A stretch of 64,000 nucleotides of DNA from the NCBI GenBank assembly GCA_963521065.1, contig CAUQTI010000014.1:8613-72612 (forward strand). The letters run 5' to 3'. Under the pieces are notes generated by a model. That model did no database searches. It was given only the letters and a program-made list of their open reading frames with translations, and had not been told where the DNA came from. This DNA comes from IOR16 sp963521065 (lineage in GTDB: Bacteria; Bacillota; Clostridia; Peptostreptococcales; Anaerovoracaceae). Below are positions 37,412-46,824 of this stretch, in pieces (positions within the stretch are counted from its first letter, which is position 1; each line of letters opens with the position of its first letter). Both the position numbers and the translations under genes were made by a program.

Positions 37412-38782
37412 CTAATCACTGCTCTCCACTTGAGGCGCTCCCTTTGTATATTTTATCATATTTTTCCATCTACCTGTACGATATTGTAAATAAGAGATAA
37501 TCCAATTTGAAAGCCATCCAATCGGTACAGCATACCAAACCATGGCGATTCCAAACTTAGGCGCAAAAAGGACTGCAAGCATTACACGGATAAAAAGGTT
37601 TACTAAATTTGCAACTGTAAACATTTTCATATCTCCAGCTCCCCGCAATAATCCGTCAACGGCCATTTTAAATCCTATCAGGCAGAAAAACCAACCCATA
37701 AAAACCAAATAGCTCCTCCCGGTAGAAAGCGCAACGAGGGTCCCCTCCGTTCCAAGAAACAGAGAAATAATCGGCTGGTAAAAAAGCTCTAATAGCAAAC
37801 AAGTAACAGCTGCGCAAGCGAATACCATCTTGTTGGCTACATGGTAGCCTTCCACCACACGATCATACTGCTGTGCTCCAATATTTTGTGCAGTGTAGGA
37901 GGAAATTGCATTTCCAATCCCAATCATCGGTACAATGCAAATCGATTCAATGCGCATAGCAGCAGAAAATCCAGCTAGAGCTTCCGATCCAAAGCTATTT
38001 ACAACTGATTGTACCAACATCATTCCAATCGAAACGGTAGATTGCTGTAAGATGGACGGCAGCGCAATTCTTGTCATAGAGAGCAATTCCGATTTACTGA
38101 AAACTTTTACGGGCTCACTTTTCATTGTATTCATCGCCCTCATCAAAACAATAAAGGACAAAACTGCGGAAATGCCTTGTGCAATCAAGGTTGCCCATGC
38201 AACACCAGCGACACCCATTTGAAATTTTGTCACCAGGACAATATCCAAAGCAACATTAAAAATGGATGAAAAAATCAAGAAATATAGAGGTATCCTGGAT
38301 TTTCCGAGCGCATTGTATATGGATGCCAATATGTTATACATAAATAAAAACGGAAGTCCAAGAAAATAAATATTCAAATACTCCACTGTCATTTCCATAA
38401 TGTCACTAGGCGTATTCAGCAACGTCATAATACTTGTACTGAAAAATAATCCAAAGCCGCCTAGAAGAATGCTTACAAATAAAAAGGAAATCAGCGCCGT
38501 AAAGATAGCCAGCTTCATTCTCTTGAAATCTTTTGCACCAAAATATCTGCTTATAATAACGGATGAACCAATCCCACCGCCAAGTGCGATACAAATAAAA
38601 ATATTTGTCAAAGAATAGGAGGCTCCCACTGCTGCCAATGCCTTCTCACTCACAAATCTTCCTACAATCGCAGAATCCGCCATTGTATAGGCCTGTTGAA
38701 AAAAATTACCTACAATGATTGGCAAAGAAAATATAATTAACGCATTTAGCGGTTTTTTCTGCAATAAATAATCATTTCCCAC
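37412..38782 (-). CDS. MATE-family multidrug/metabolite exporter
   Basis: 456 residues from a GTG at 38782, chosen because GGAGGGG lies 8 nt upstream; the ATG at 38839 would overlap the regulator gene by 68 bp. Twelve transmembrane helices are expected. MATE hallmarks include QQAYTMADSAIVGRF near the N terminus and GFSAAMRIES in the second half. It exports cationic compounds by Na+ or H+ antiport. It is co-transcribed with the overlapping ArsR-type regulator. Confidence 0.9.
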   Translation of the reverse strand: MGNDYLLQKKPLNALIIFSLPIIVGNFFQQAYTMADSAIVGRFVSEKALAAVGASYSLTNIFICIALGGGIGSSVIISRYFGAKDFKRMKLAIFTALISFLFVSILLGGFGLFFSTSIMTLLNTPSDIMEMTVEYLNIYFLGLPFLFMYNILASIYNALGKSRIPLYFLIFSSIFNVALDIVLVTKFQMGVAGVAWATLIAQGISAVLSFIVLMRAMNTMKSEPVKVFSKSELLSMTRIALPSILQQSTVSIGMMLVQSVVNSFGSEALAGFSAAMRIESICIVPMIGIGNAISSYTAQNIGAQQYDRVVEGYHVANKMVFACAAVTCLLLELFYQPIISLFLGTEGTLVALSTGRSYLVFMGWFFCLIGFKMAVDGLLRGAGDMKMFTVANLVNLFIRVMLAVLFAPKFGIAMVWYAVPIGWLSNWIISYLQYRTGRWKNMIKYTKGAPQVESSD

Positions 38783-39137
38783 GTTTTGACCCCTCCGATA
38801 TTTTTGTATCTCTTTTAATGCACTCTGAAACGTATTCACAAGAGCACTCTTCCTTCAATTCCATCCCGGCAGTATATTGTGCCATTTGCTGCAGTACCTC
38901 TCCCAGGATAGAAGTTATTTGGTCCTTATCCACCCGATAATGCATTTGATAACCTTTTTTTATTCCAAAAACAATTCCATATTTTTTAAGTACCCGCATA
39001 TGCTGTGATACTGCTGATTCTGAGATATTCAGCTTTTTTGATAAAGCCTGTACACAATAATGGTGTTCAAAAAGAAGCTCTATCAATCGAAACCTTGTGG
39101 ATTCCGTTAGTATATGAAGGATTTCTATTTTATCCAT
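38772..39137 (-). CDS. ArsR-family winged-helix repressor
   Basis: 121 residues: a winged HTH (recognition helix ISESAVSQHMRVLKK, about 38-52) and a C-terminal tail with Cys near residues 98-107. The metal-binding ELCVC motif is absent, so it is not a standard arsenic or cadmium sensor. It probably controls the overlapping MATE gene. AAGGAG precedes the ATG. Confidence 0.85.
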   Translation of the reverse strand: MDKIEILHILTESTRFRLIELLFEHHYCVQALSKKLNISESAVSQHMRVLKKYGIVFGIKKGYQMHYRVDKDQITSILGEVLQQMAQYTAGMELKEECSCEYVSECIKRDTKISEGSKRGK

Positions 39138-39156
39138 AGCCGATATCTCCTTTTCT

Positions 39157-39180
39157 TTAATTAAGAATACACTTAATTAA
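39157..39180 (-). promoter_or_regulatory. operator for the ArsR-family repressor
   Basis: A perfect inverted repeat TTAATTAAG - 6 bp - CTTAATTAA lies 20 bp before the regulator's start, the usual ArsR-type autoregulatory position. A further half-site GCTTAATTATT follows at about 39187. Confidence 0.7.
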
Positions 39181-39326
39181 CTCAACGCTTAATTATTATA
39201 TTCAAAATGTAGTTTTTTGTCAAGAAATGCAAAATTTCTAGTCCTAATTCTGCCCTTCCACATAAGCGCCGTCCTATCATCTTTTGTCTTTTACTACAGT
39301 TTATATACTAATTCTACTCTCGGCCA

Positions 39327-40181
39327 CTAGCATTCCCGCTGTTGAAATGGTATTTGTAATTCTGTCACAAATTTATTCCGATCATTTGTCAATCCTGTAT
39401 CGATAATAGTGATTTCTACTGAATCTCCGCTCACTTGAAATCCAGATGCTTTAATATAATTTAGCAGTAACCTATAATAGGGTGAGGCATCCTCATGAGT
39501 CCCCCGGTACTGTACGGTTACATAATCACTCTCAGGCAGCATATGCGCTTTATTTATAAAATCATCTTCCTCTTCAAGAACAATAAAAACAGAAGAAAAA
39601 TATGTGAATTTCTCTTGTATTAAATTTTCCTTATTAATAGATATTCCAACCTTTCCAAGAAAAATAGCATCGTTTAAGCAGTGAGCTTTACTTAGATCCC
39701 GGATGAGCGGTTCTAAGTCATCAGCAGTCGTAAAATTCTGTTCTAACAAAACGATTTCTCTTTGCGGAAAGAACTTCACTACAACTTCTCCATAGGATGC
39801 GGATAATGCAGTCTTTATTTGTTCAATCCGATTTGTAATTTTCTTTTGAATCTGTATAAGCTCTTCTTGCTTCTTTTTAACAGTTTCCCGCTGCTCCTCA
39901 AAAATAGACAAAATAGTTTTAACCTCTTTTTCATCAAAAAAAGCAATTATTTTTTTTAATGGTACACCTAAAGCACGCAAATATTTAATGGTATTTAGAC
40001 GTTCAAACTGATTCGTAGAATAGTATCTGTAGTTTGTTTCTTTGTTGATATATTCTGGTTTTAAAATGCCGATCTCATCGTAATACCGAAGTGTACGGAT
40101 ATTGATTCCAAAGAGCTTCGCCATCTCTCCAATGCTAAAAAGTATCTTATCGTCTTTCGTTTTATCATTGTTATGTGTCAT
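39327..40181 (-). CDS. MerR-family regulator with GyrI-like effector domain
   Basis: 284 residues. The N-terminal MerR HTH (FSIGEMAKLFGINIRTLRYYDEIGIL, about 14-40) is followed by a coiled-coil dimer helix (about 90-128) and a C-terminal GyrI/BmrR-like ligand-binding domain (about 130-280). This build resembles BltR/BmrR-type activators that sense hydrophobic cations. It is divergent from the DUF554 gene, whose promoter has the stretched 19-bp spacer that MerR activators act on. Confidence 0.88.
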   Translation of the reverse strand: MTHNNDKTKDDKILFSIGEMAKLFGINIRTLRYYDEIGILKPEYINKETNYRYYSTNQFERLNTIKYLRALGVPLKKIIAFFDEKEVKTILSIFEEQRETVKKKQEELIQIQKKITNRIEQIKTALSASYGEVVVKFFPQREIVLLEQNFTTADDLEPLIRDLSKAHCLNDAIFLGKVGISINKENLIQEKFTYFSSVFIVLEEEDDFINKAHMLPESDYVTVQYRGTHEDASPYYRLLLNYIKASGFQVSGDSVEITIIDTGLTNDRNKFVTELQIPFQQREC

Positions 40182-40304
40182 CGTGGTTTCACCTCCCCAA
40201 TCATAATAATATGTAAACTTATTCGTTATCCTTGCTGTTCCTATATTCTAGCTTATCCTACCTGTTCAATCAATATTTTCACAGCACATATCATATAAAA
40301 GCAC

Positions 40305-40335
40305 TTGACTCTCTACTAGCTAGAGAGTTTATACT
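40305..40335 (+). promoter_or_regulatory. MerR-type promoter with 19-bp spacer and dyad operator
   Basis: TTGACT (40305-40310) and TATACT (40330-40335) are separated by 19 bp. A dyad with 8-bp arms ACTCTCTA/TAGAGAGT (40308-40315, 40321-40328) lies between them. This is the hallmark of promoters activated by MerR-family DNA distortion. It drives the DUF554 gene. Confidence 0.85.
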
Positions 40336-40367
40336 TTTTATAAATATTTTTTGAAAGGAAAATAATC

Positions 40368-41045
40368 ATGATAGGAACATTTGTAAATACCGCTGCTATC
40401 CTTGTTGGAAGTATAGTTGGCAGTGTAATAAGAAAAGGGCTTAATGAAAAATATCAGAATATCCTTTACGATACGATGGGGTTAGCCGCAATGGGATTAG
40501 GCATACATACTGTCACGACAAATATGTCCGACAGCACCTACCCTGTTTTGTTCATAATAAGCCTTGCCATCGGCGGCATTTTAGGGACTGCTAGCGATTT
40601 GGACGGCAAATTTAATAAGCTTGTAGATCGATATTCTACAACGAACCTCGGACAAGGTCTGTCAACAGCTGTTATGCTTTTCTGCCTCGGCACATTATCG
40701 ATTCTAGGGCCCATTGAAAGTGCCTTGAATCAGAACCACACTTATTTATTTACGAATGCTACCTTAGATCTCGTTACTTCTATCGTACTAGCTTCAACTT
40801 ATGGAATCGGTATTGCTTTATCGGCGTTGGTATTATTTATCTGGCAAGGAAGCATCTTTCTTCTTGCACATCAAGTAGAACCCTTACTTACCTCTGCGTT
40901 CATGACGGAAATTTCTATTGTTGGCGGCTTTTTAATTTTAGCCTCCGGTCTATCAATCTTAAAAATAAAATCATTGAAGTCATTGAATTTATTGCCCTCT
41001 TTGTTAATCCCGCTAGTATGGTTTTTACTTATTCACTTACTTTAA
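40368..41045 (+). CDS. DUF554 membrane protein (YdfK-like)
   Basis: A 225-residue polytopic membrane protein with about six or seven helices, starting MIGTFVNTAAILVGSIVGS, the typical DUF554 N terminus. The function of this family is unknown; it may be a transporter. It is the first gene behind the MerR-type promoter, and GAAAGGA precedes the ATG. The B3/B4 gene follows by 10 bp. Confidence 0.85.
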   Translation: MIGTFVNTAAILVGSIVGSVIRKGLNEKYQNILYDTMGLAAMGLGIHTVTTNMSDSTYPVLFIISLAIGGILGTASDLDGKFNKLVDRYSTTNLGQGLSTAVMLFCLGTLSILGPIESALNQNHTYLFTNATLDLVTSIVLASTYGIGIALSALVLFIWQGSIFLLAHQVEPLLTSAFMTEISIVGGFLILASGLSILKIKSLKSLNLLPSLLIPLVWFLLIHLL

Positions 41046-41055
41046 GGAGGTTTTT

Positions 41056-41766
41056 ATGATTTTTTCAGTGGATGATAAGTTTTTTCAAATATTCAACACT
41101 GCTTGTTTTGCCATAGTAATCGCACATAATATAGATAATCGAGAAGAGAATCCAAGTATTCAAAAGCTTTTGCAGGAAAACACACTTTCTTGCCGCTCTT
41201 CACTGGATGGGGTAAATATAAAAGAACTCGAATCTGTATTATCTTACAGGGAAGCGTTCCGTGAACTTAACGTAAACCCAAACAAATATATGTGTTCCAT
41301 CGAAGCATTATTGACGAGAGTATCCAAAGGCAAAGATATGCCAAGTATTAATACTGCAGTTGACCTAGGAAATGCAGTATCACTTAAATATAAGCTTCCA
41401 ATTGGCGCACATGACATTGATGCGATCGCTGAAAGTATAACACTGCGCTTTTCTATGGAAAACGATTATTTCATTCCATTTGGCAGTATAGAGAAAGAAG
41501 CCGTTGATAAAAATGAAATTGTGTATGCCACCGGTAGCTCTGTAAGAACGAGGAGATGGACATGGCGGCAAAGCGAAGAAGGAAAAATTACAACACAGTC
41601 TAAAAATATTTTTTTCCCAATAGACGGGTTTTCTCAACTTAATAAAAATAATATGCTTTCTGCACAAAACGAGTTGAGCAATCTACTTCAGTACGAGCTT
41701 AATTGTAATGTGAGCACAGGATGGATAGATATTGAAAATAAATGCTTTACTACAAATATTATTTAA
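41056..41766 (+). CDS. B3/B4 tRNA-binding domain protein
   Basis: 236 residues matching stand-alone B3/B4 domain proteins (COG3382), related to the editing domain of PheT. The core pattern is visible: YREAFRELNVNPNKY (about 75-90), LLTRVSKGKDMPSIN and DLGNAVSLKYKLPIGAHDID. These may hydrolyse mischarged tRNA or free aminoacyl esters, but no function is proven. AAGGAGG precedes the ATG. Confidence 0.82.
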   Translation: MIFSVDDKFFQIFNTACFAIVIAHNIDNREENPSIQKLLQENTLSCRSSLDGVNIKELESVLSYREAFRELNVNPNKYMCSIEALLTRVSKGKDMPSINTAVDLGNAVSLKYKLPIGAHDIDAIAESITLRFSMENDYFIPFGSIEKEAVDKNEIVYATGSSVRTRRWTWRQSEEGKITTQSKNIFFPIDGFSQLNKNNMLSAQNELSNLLQYELNCNVSTGWIDIENKCFTTNII

Positions 41767-41875
41767 CCAAAAAAATATCCATATTCATACAAGATCCATA
41801 CAAGTTTTTTAATATCATCCTACCTCGAAAAACAACGAACTGTAGTAATTTCGCTTCTTTTCTTTTTTACAATAC

Positions 41876-41911
41876 ACAGGCCCCTGTGTTAAAAACATAG
41901 GGGCCTGTTAA
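41876..41911. terminator. bidirectional terminator hairpin
   Basis: ACAGGCCCCTGTGT and ACATAGGGGCCTGT form a stem with one G-T pair and a short A-rich loop. It lies between the convergent B3/B4 and collagen-like genes. The T tract is weak on both strands. Confidence 0.55.
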
Positions 41912-41925
41912 AATACTCTTTTATT

Positions 41926-42732
41926 TTACGAGCTGACCTTGACTGCAGTTATTGAATAGGATTTTCCAACAGAGGCAAAATCCAGAGTGAAGGCATTCGT
42001 TGAAGAAAATCCGAGATTAATAGTCTGCCCTGCATTAAAAGTTGCAAGGCCTGTGACAGACACATCAGTTCCTGTAGTTGTAGACAATTCTACAACCTCC
42101 AAAAGGCTGGTCGGCCCTTGTGTGTTACTGACATCTACTACAGCAAAATCTACTGTCTCTGCGGAAGCTTGTGCTGCCATAGCAACATTATAGGTGATCA
42201 GATACGTGCCGGTCTCTTCAATGGTCAAGCCAGATGTGCTATAAGTTACTCCATTGGCCGGCATACTTTGCTCCATATCTAAATAGTTAAAGCTTGTTGA
42301 AGAAACACTTAGTGGCGTTTGGTTAAGTGCATAGGCACCGCCATAAACCCCCATAGCATCCGCGCCTGTAGGACCGGTTGGCCCCGTTGGGCCGGTATCA
42401 CTAACAGCACCTGCTGGACCGGTTGGCCCCGTTGGACCTGTATCTCCCAGCAATCCTTGCGAACCGGTCGGGCCTGTCGGGCCGGTATCTCCCAACAATC
42501 CTTGCGGACCGGTTGGCCCCGTTGGACCTGTATCACTAACAGCACCTGCTGGACCGGTCGGTCCCGTTGGACCTGTGTCTCCCAGCAATCCTTGCGGACC
42601 GGTTGGGCCTGTTGGTCCGCTCAATCCTCTTATTCCTCTGGGACCCGGCGGACCCATTAAAACAGAATTGCCACTACAGCAACACAAGCTCTCTTGATTT
42701 CCACAATGCGTTTTATCGCTATAATAACTCAT
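41926..42732 (-). CDS. collagen-like exosporium protein (BclA type)
   Basis: 268 residues. A Cys-rich N terminus (CCCS around 17-20) is followed by Gly-X-Y repeats from about 27 to 124, mostly GPT, then a C-terminal globular domain (about 125-268) like the TNF-like heads of BclA trimers. The repeat is made of longer units (GPTGPTGPQGLLGDT and GPTGPTGPAGAVSDT), and each GAVSDT unit breaks the Gly register. It probably forms hair-like filaments on the spore. GGAGAGG precedes the ATG. Confidence 0.85.
   Translation of the reverse strand: MSYYSDKTHCGNQESLCCCSGNSVLMGPPGPRGIRGLSGPTGPTGPQGLLGDTGPTGPTGPAGAVSDTGPTGPTGPQGLLGDTGPTGPTGSQGLLGDTGPTGPTGPAGAVSDTGPTGPTGPTGADAMGVYGGAYALNQTPLSVSSTSFNYLDMEQSMPANGVTYSTSGLTIEETGTYLITYNVAMAAQASAETVDFAVVDVSNTQGPTSLLEVVELSTTTGTDVSVTGLATFNAGQTINLGFSSTNAFTLDFASVGKSYSITAVKVSS
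42355..42620 (-). repeat. tandem repeats coding for collagen-like Gly-X-Y
   Basis: Near-identical 45-nt units coding for two alternating 15-residue blocks, five or so copies. Such in-frame repeats expand and contract by slippage or recombination, so strain-to-strain length variation is expected. Confidence 0.8.
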
Positions 42733-42992
42733 AAATACCTCTCCGTTATTTCACCATCTTTTTAGAACACGCTTAATCATGTTCCATATTTTACACGCTC
42801 TCAAATCTCTCTTCATAGACTGTATAATATTCCTTAGTATAATAAAGCGTTCGAAAACACGACTTTATATCCTCAAAAAAATATGGACATCCTCGCTTAC
42901 TCTTCTTTCTTACATATAAAAATGGATTACCTGATTCATTTCGTGAAATTATAAGTCATCACTTTATTACTCCACACGCATAGCGTGTAGAA
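42733..42992. other. upstream region of the collagen-like gene
   Basis: AT-rich, no gene seen on either strand. It should hold the collagen-like gene's promoter, probably sporulation-controlled, but no confident match could be made. Confidence 0.4.
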
Positions 42993-43020
42993 TAATAAAA
43001 AATGAGCGGAAAATCCGCCC
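42993..43020 (-). terminator. terminator of the AraC-type gene
   Basis: On the minus strand GGCGGA pairs with TCCGCT across a T-rich loop, followed by CATTTTTTATT. Confidence 0.65.
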
Positions 43021-43114
43021 ATAAAAAGTGATACTTTTTTAAATTTTATTATAATTACCGTTCATATCCCATCGCAGCGTACAAATCTTTCTAACGATGC
43101 TTGTGCAGTCAATC

Positions 43115-44083
43115 CTATTTCTTGCGCACTGGTCTGATATACTTGAAAAATCGCTTTGGATCATGATACATATAAACAATTCTCCCGTCAGAGGTATCAA
43201 AGCAATACTCTGTCTCTGAAAAATTAAAGGTTGCCATTGCTGCTTCTATTTTATTCTCCACGCTACGGTTCTCTTGATTATAATCGAACGGTCCATGCTC
43301 AAAGACAATATACTCCGCTTCAGGAATATCAAGCATAAGCATTTGTGATGGTATTTCGCCTTTATAATCAATAGGAAGTCGTACGCCATAACACTCCGTA
43401 CGAGGAATACCCCAATCGCAAAGCCTCCCCTCCGCGTCATTGATGTAACCCATAATTTGACCGCTGCCACTGTTAATTTCACTCCCGCCGCCGTCATCCA
43501 ATTTCCCCTTAATACTATCCAGCAAGCCGCAAATGGTTTCACAGTCCTGCCCTGGAATAAGATTTTGCTTTTGCCAAAAATCCCAATATCCATTACTCTC
43601 ATAATTTTTAATGTGTAAAAATTTATGAGTGGGAATCGTTACAAAATAAATTTTAACATCCTCTGTTGATTTAATCATACCAATCTCTCCTAATCCTAAA
43701 CAGTAGCGGTCAAAAGGGTTTATTTTTGTACGAAGAATGACAGGTGTAGGCTTTTTTCGATATTTACTTGGAGTTATACCATAAGCTTTTTTAAAAGCCC
43801 TGGTAAATGCTTCATGCGATGAAAAACCATAATCAACAGCAATTTCTAAAAGACTTTTTTCGCTGTCCCGTACTTCTTTTAATGCAAACGCTAATTTTCT
43901 ATAGCGCAGATAATTTCTAAATTGCATATTCGATATTTCTTTAAATTTTCTTGTTGTATAAAATTCAGAATAACCCAGCCTACAAGAAAGAAAACACAGT
44001 GTCAATGCTTCATCATTATAATTTTTAATACATCTGTCAATTTCATCAACAATTATCTGGATTTGCTTCTCCCACTCGTACAC
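43115..44083 (-). CDS. AraC-family regulator with GyrI-like domain
   Basis: 322 residues from a GTG at 44083 with GAGGTGG 7 nt upstream. Two HTH motifs of the AraC type fill the N-terminal ~110 residues (second one: LEIAVDYGFSSHEAFTRAFKKA). A GyrI-like effector domain covers about 130-315. This order, HTH first and effector second, is that of Rob/BltR-like drug-sensing activators. No adjacent target gene is evident. Confidence 0.87.
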   Translation of the reverse strand: MYEWEKQIQIIVDEIDRCIKNYNDEALTLCFLSCRLGYSEFYTTRKFKEISNMQFRNYLRYRKLAFALKEVRDSEKSLLEIAVDYGFSSHEAFTRAFKKAYGITPSKYRKKPTPVILRTKINPFDRYCLGLGEIGMIKSTEDVKIYFVTIPTHKFLHIKNYESNGYWDFWQKQNLIPGQDCETICGLLDSIKGKLDDGGGSEINSGSGQIMGYINDAEGRLCDWGIPRTECYGVRLPIDYKGEIPSQMLMLDIPEAEYIVFEHGPFDYNQENRSVENKIEAAMATFNFSETEYCFDTSDGRIVYMYHDPKRFFKYIRPVRKK

Positions 44084-44256
44084 TTATTTACCACCTCGTT
44101 TCAACCACTCTGCCTTCATTATAAAGGAGCAAAATGATTATCTCTTGATTTTACTTGCTATTCTGCCAAACATAAAAACAAAGTTAATTTATAATGCCTA
44201 TCGACTTCTAACCTTTATATTCTCAGTGGTATCGTTTCCACCACATGTTTATCTCG

Positions 44257-45717
44257 CTATAGGCCCCTGCGTTTGCACTCTAACAAGCACATCTTTAAAA
44301 TTTTTAAACTCTTCTCAAGTTCTGTCATAGAAAGATAGGAATAGGATATGCGAATCGCTTGGCTGGAGCGGCTTGTATACAGATCACCCGTACAAATAAG
44401 AAGTCCCTTATTTAAGCATTCATGAAAAAGTTTCTGCACCGATACCTTGCTGTCAAATTCTAGCATAATGTACACACTGCCGTTTGGAATATTCCATTTA
44501 CATAAACCTGAAAAATTCTGCTTTAATATATCTAATACAAAATTTCGCCGCTCCTTTAGCCCTTTTCGAACATAACTTAGATGTTTGGTATACAAGCCAT
44601 TCTTCAGCATGTAACAGAATGTATTTTGGGACAAAGAGCTTGTTCCTAGATCAGTCTGCGTTTTAATATCAGCAAGTCTGTCAATGATTGCTTTTGTTCC
44701 CAATACCCACCCAAGCCGAAACCCGGGAAATAACACCTTAGAGCAGCTTCCAACTAAAAGTATAAGCTCATTTGTATCCAGCGATTTAAGCGGAAAAGGT
44801 CTATTTTCAGTCAGATACAATTCCCGATAAGTATCATCTTCTATGATAGGAAGTTTTCGTAATTGGCACAGCTGGTATATTTTCTTTTTCCGTTCCTCAT
44901 CCATGAGAGTCCCCGTTGGATTATTAAAATTAGGAATGCTGTAAAGAATCGCGGCTTTCGTACGAATATGTGCTTTTTCTAGAGATTCAGGCAGTATTCC
45001 TCTAGCATCAGCATTCACTCCAAAAAGTCGCATATTCGCTGATTGGAAGGTGTTGACACTATAAATATAGGACTGTGTTTCCGTTAATATTGTTGACCCT
45101 TCATAAAGAATTCCAATCGCAATAAGATATAACGCCTGCAAAGCTCCAGAGGTTATCAATATTTGATCTGGATTAACTTTCACCCCAATGCCAGAATAAT
45201 AACAGCATAAGCTTTCCCGTAGCTCTAAATTCCCTTTAGGCTCTTCATAACTGAGAGAATTAAATATGTCTATGGAATTTACCTCATTAAACAGTTCCGG
45301 CAGATACAAATCCTTTGATAAATCTGGTCTTGTAAGGGCAAATATATCGTTTCGATGTTCGTTATCATTAATAATGCGCGCTATACTGTTATTAGGCTTA
45401 TGACTGCCCAATTGAATATAGCCTGCCCAATTAGGCGGCGCTGGCGAATTTAATGAAGAAGCATTGTTTTTAACGAATGTGCCCGCTTTTCCATTTGAAT
45501 GGATAAGGTCATCCGATACAAGCAGTTCAATTGCGGTTACTATAGTGCTTCGATTTACCCCGAATTCTATCGCCATAAGCCTTTGGGTAGGCAATAAAGC
45601 TCCAATCGGGAGCTTTCCCGAAAAAATTTCTTGCTTTATGCGCTCATATATTTGTAAATACAAGGGGGTTACGCTTTTGTCGTCCGGTTTCCAGCCTTCA
45701 AATATCATCTCTTTCAC
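44257..45717 (-). CDS. MocR/GabR-type regulator (GntR HTH + aminotransferase fold)
   Basis: 486 residues: a GntR winged helix (about 15-85) and a class I aminotransferase-like domain. The PLP-binding lysine is visible in SCSKVLFPGFRLGW (about residue 345), so PLP can form an internal aldimine. MocR regulators sense PLP plus an amino compound and usually control the divergent neighbour, here the dehydratase/OCD pair. GAGGTG precedes the ATG. Confidence 0.92.
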   Translation of the reverse strand: MKEMIFEGWKPDDKSVTPLYLQIYERIKQEIFSGKLPIGALLPTQRLMAIEFGVNRSTIVTAIELLVSDDLIHSNGKAGTFVKNNASSLNSPAPPNWAGYIQLGSHKPNNSIARIINDNEHRNDIFALTRPDLSKDLYLPELFNEVNSIDIFNSLSYEEPKGNLELRESLCCYYSGIGVKVNPDQILITSGALQALYLIAIGILYEGSTILTETQSYIYSVNTFQSANMRLFGVNADARGILPESLEKAHIRTKAAILYSIPNFNNPTGTLMDEERKKKIYQLCQLRKLPIIEDDTYRELYLTENRPFPLKSLDTNELILLVGSCSKVLFPGFRLGWVLGTKAIIDRLADIKTQTDLGTSSLSQNTFCYMLKNGLYTKHLSYVRKGLKERRNFVLDILKQNFSGLCKWNIPNGSVYIMLEFDSKVSVQKLFHECLNKGLLICTGDLYTSRSSQAIRISYSYLSMTELEKSLKILKMCLLECKRRGL

Positions 45718-45764
45718 CTCAATTTATGGTTGGGTATATAAAATCTTTTGTGATGTGGATTTCC

Positions 45765-45803
45765 ATTGCATTTAGTATATAATGAAACCCATTACAATGC
45801 AAT
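45765..45803. promoter_or_regulatory. MocR target region with inverted repeat
   Basis: ATTGCATT (45765-45772) and AATGCAAT (45796-45803) are perfect 8-bp inverted arms 23 bp apart. They flank a TATAAT (45778-45783) that would serve the plus-strand operon. The arrangement fits control by the divergent MocR protein. Confidence 0.55.
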
Positions 45804-45854
45804 ATTTCGAATTTTGTGTTGGCTATTAGCCTATCATACAAAGGAGGAAAACAT

Positions 45855-46823
45855 ATGTCAGTTCAACTAAAAGATATTCTTTCAGCAGAAAACAGGATAG
45901 AGAAGTACATCAGAGAAACACCTTTTGTCTATTCGCCAGTTATTTCTGAGGAAAAAGAAGCGCAAATATATCTGAAACTGGAATCCTGCCAAGCAACAGG
46001 TTCCTTTAAACTTCGAGGTGCTACCAACAAGATACTTCAACTCACAAATGAAGAAAAAGCAAGAGGGATTATTACCGCATCAGCAGGAAATCATGCACAA
46101 GGAGTGGCGTTCATTGCAAATAAGCTGGGCATTGATACCGTAATCGTAATCCCAGAAAGTGCACCAATGACTAAAATTGAAAATACACGCCGCTACGGCG
46201 TACAGGTTGTTGTCCGCGGAACCGACTATGATGATTCTGAACGTATTGCACACGAACTGGAAAAAGAAAGTGGCAGGATTTATATACATGCATTTGATGA
46301 TCCTATGATTATCGCCGGACAGGGTACAGTTGGCTTGGAAATGCTTCAAGAAATCAGTGATCTCGACATGGTACTTGTCCCCGTAGGCGGAGGCGGTCTT
46401 ATGACAGGCGTTGCCTCTGCAATAAAAGGTGTTAATCCAAATATCTCTGTAGTTGGCATACAACCTGCCGTATCGAAACCATGGTATGAAGCATTCCATC
46501 AGAAGAAATATGTAAAAGAAAGTTTCGGAGATTCTTGGGCCGATGGTCTTACTGGTGATATCAGCCCTGCTATGATAAACGATTTTAATGCCGTGGTTGA
46601 CGAGATGCTTCTTGTTGATGAAGAGTCCATACAGCAGGCAATCTATTACTTCATTGATAAGCATCATCAAATTGTGGAAGGCTCGGGAGCCGTAGGGATC
46701 GCCGCTCTTTTATCAGACAAGCTAGATATAAAAGGAAAAAAAGTTGGTATCGTCGTTACCGGAAGCAATTTTGACACGCATCGTGTAAAATCTATCGTAA
46801 ATAAATACATGGAGGAAGCATAA
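45855..46823 (+). CDS. threonine/hydroxyamino-acid dehydratase-like PLP enzyme
   Basis: 322 residues from the ATG at 45855, which follows AAAGGAGG; an upstream in-frame ATG at 45816 lacks one. Fold type II PLP enzyme: the Schiff-base lysine is in GSFKLRG, the phosphate site in GGGGLMTG. The catabolic short form, no ACT domain. It removes water and ammonia from Ser/Thr-like hydroxyamino acids, or racemises them. It is also close to EutB of ectoine utilisation. The next gene starts 1 bp after its stop. Confidence 0.88.
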   Translation: MSVQLKDILSAENRIEKYIRETPFVYSPVISEEKEAQIYLKLESCQATGSFKLRGATNKILQLTNEEKARGIITASAGNHAQGVAFIANKLGIDTVIVIPESAPMTKIENTRRYGVQVVVRGTDYDDSERIAHELEKESGRIYIHAFDDPMIIAGQGTVGLEMLQEISDLDMVLVPVGGGGLMTGVASAIKGVNPNISVVGIQPAVSKPWYEAFHQKKYVKESFGDSWADGLTGDISPAMINDFNAVVDEMLLVDEESIQQAIYYFIDKHHQIVEGSGAVGIAALLSDKLDIKGKKVGIVVTGSNFDTHRVKSIVNKYMEEA

Positions 46824-46824
46824 C

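Noticed and set aside
38783..38839. Longer MATE protein starting at 38839
   Set aside because: It would overlap the ArsR gene by 68 bp and lacks a ribosome-binding site; the GTG at 38782 follows GGAGGGG.
42355..42620. Repeat array considered as a CRISPR
   Set aside because: The repeats are continuous, in frame and code for Gly-X-Y; there are no unique spacers.
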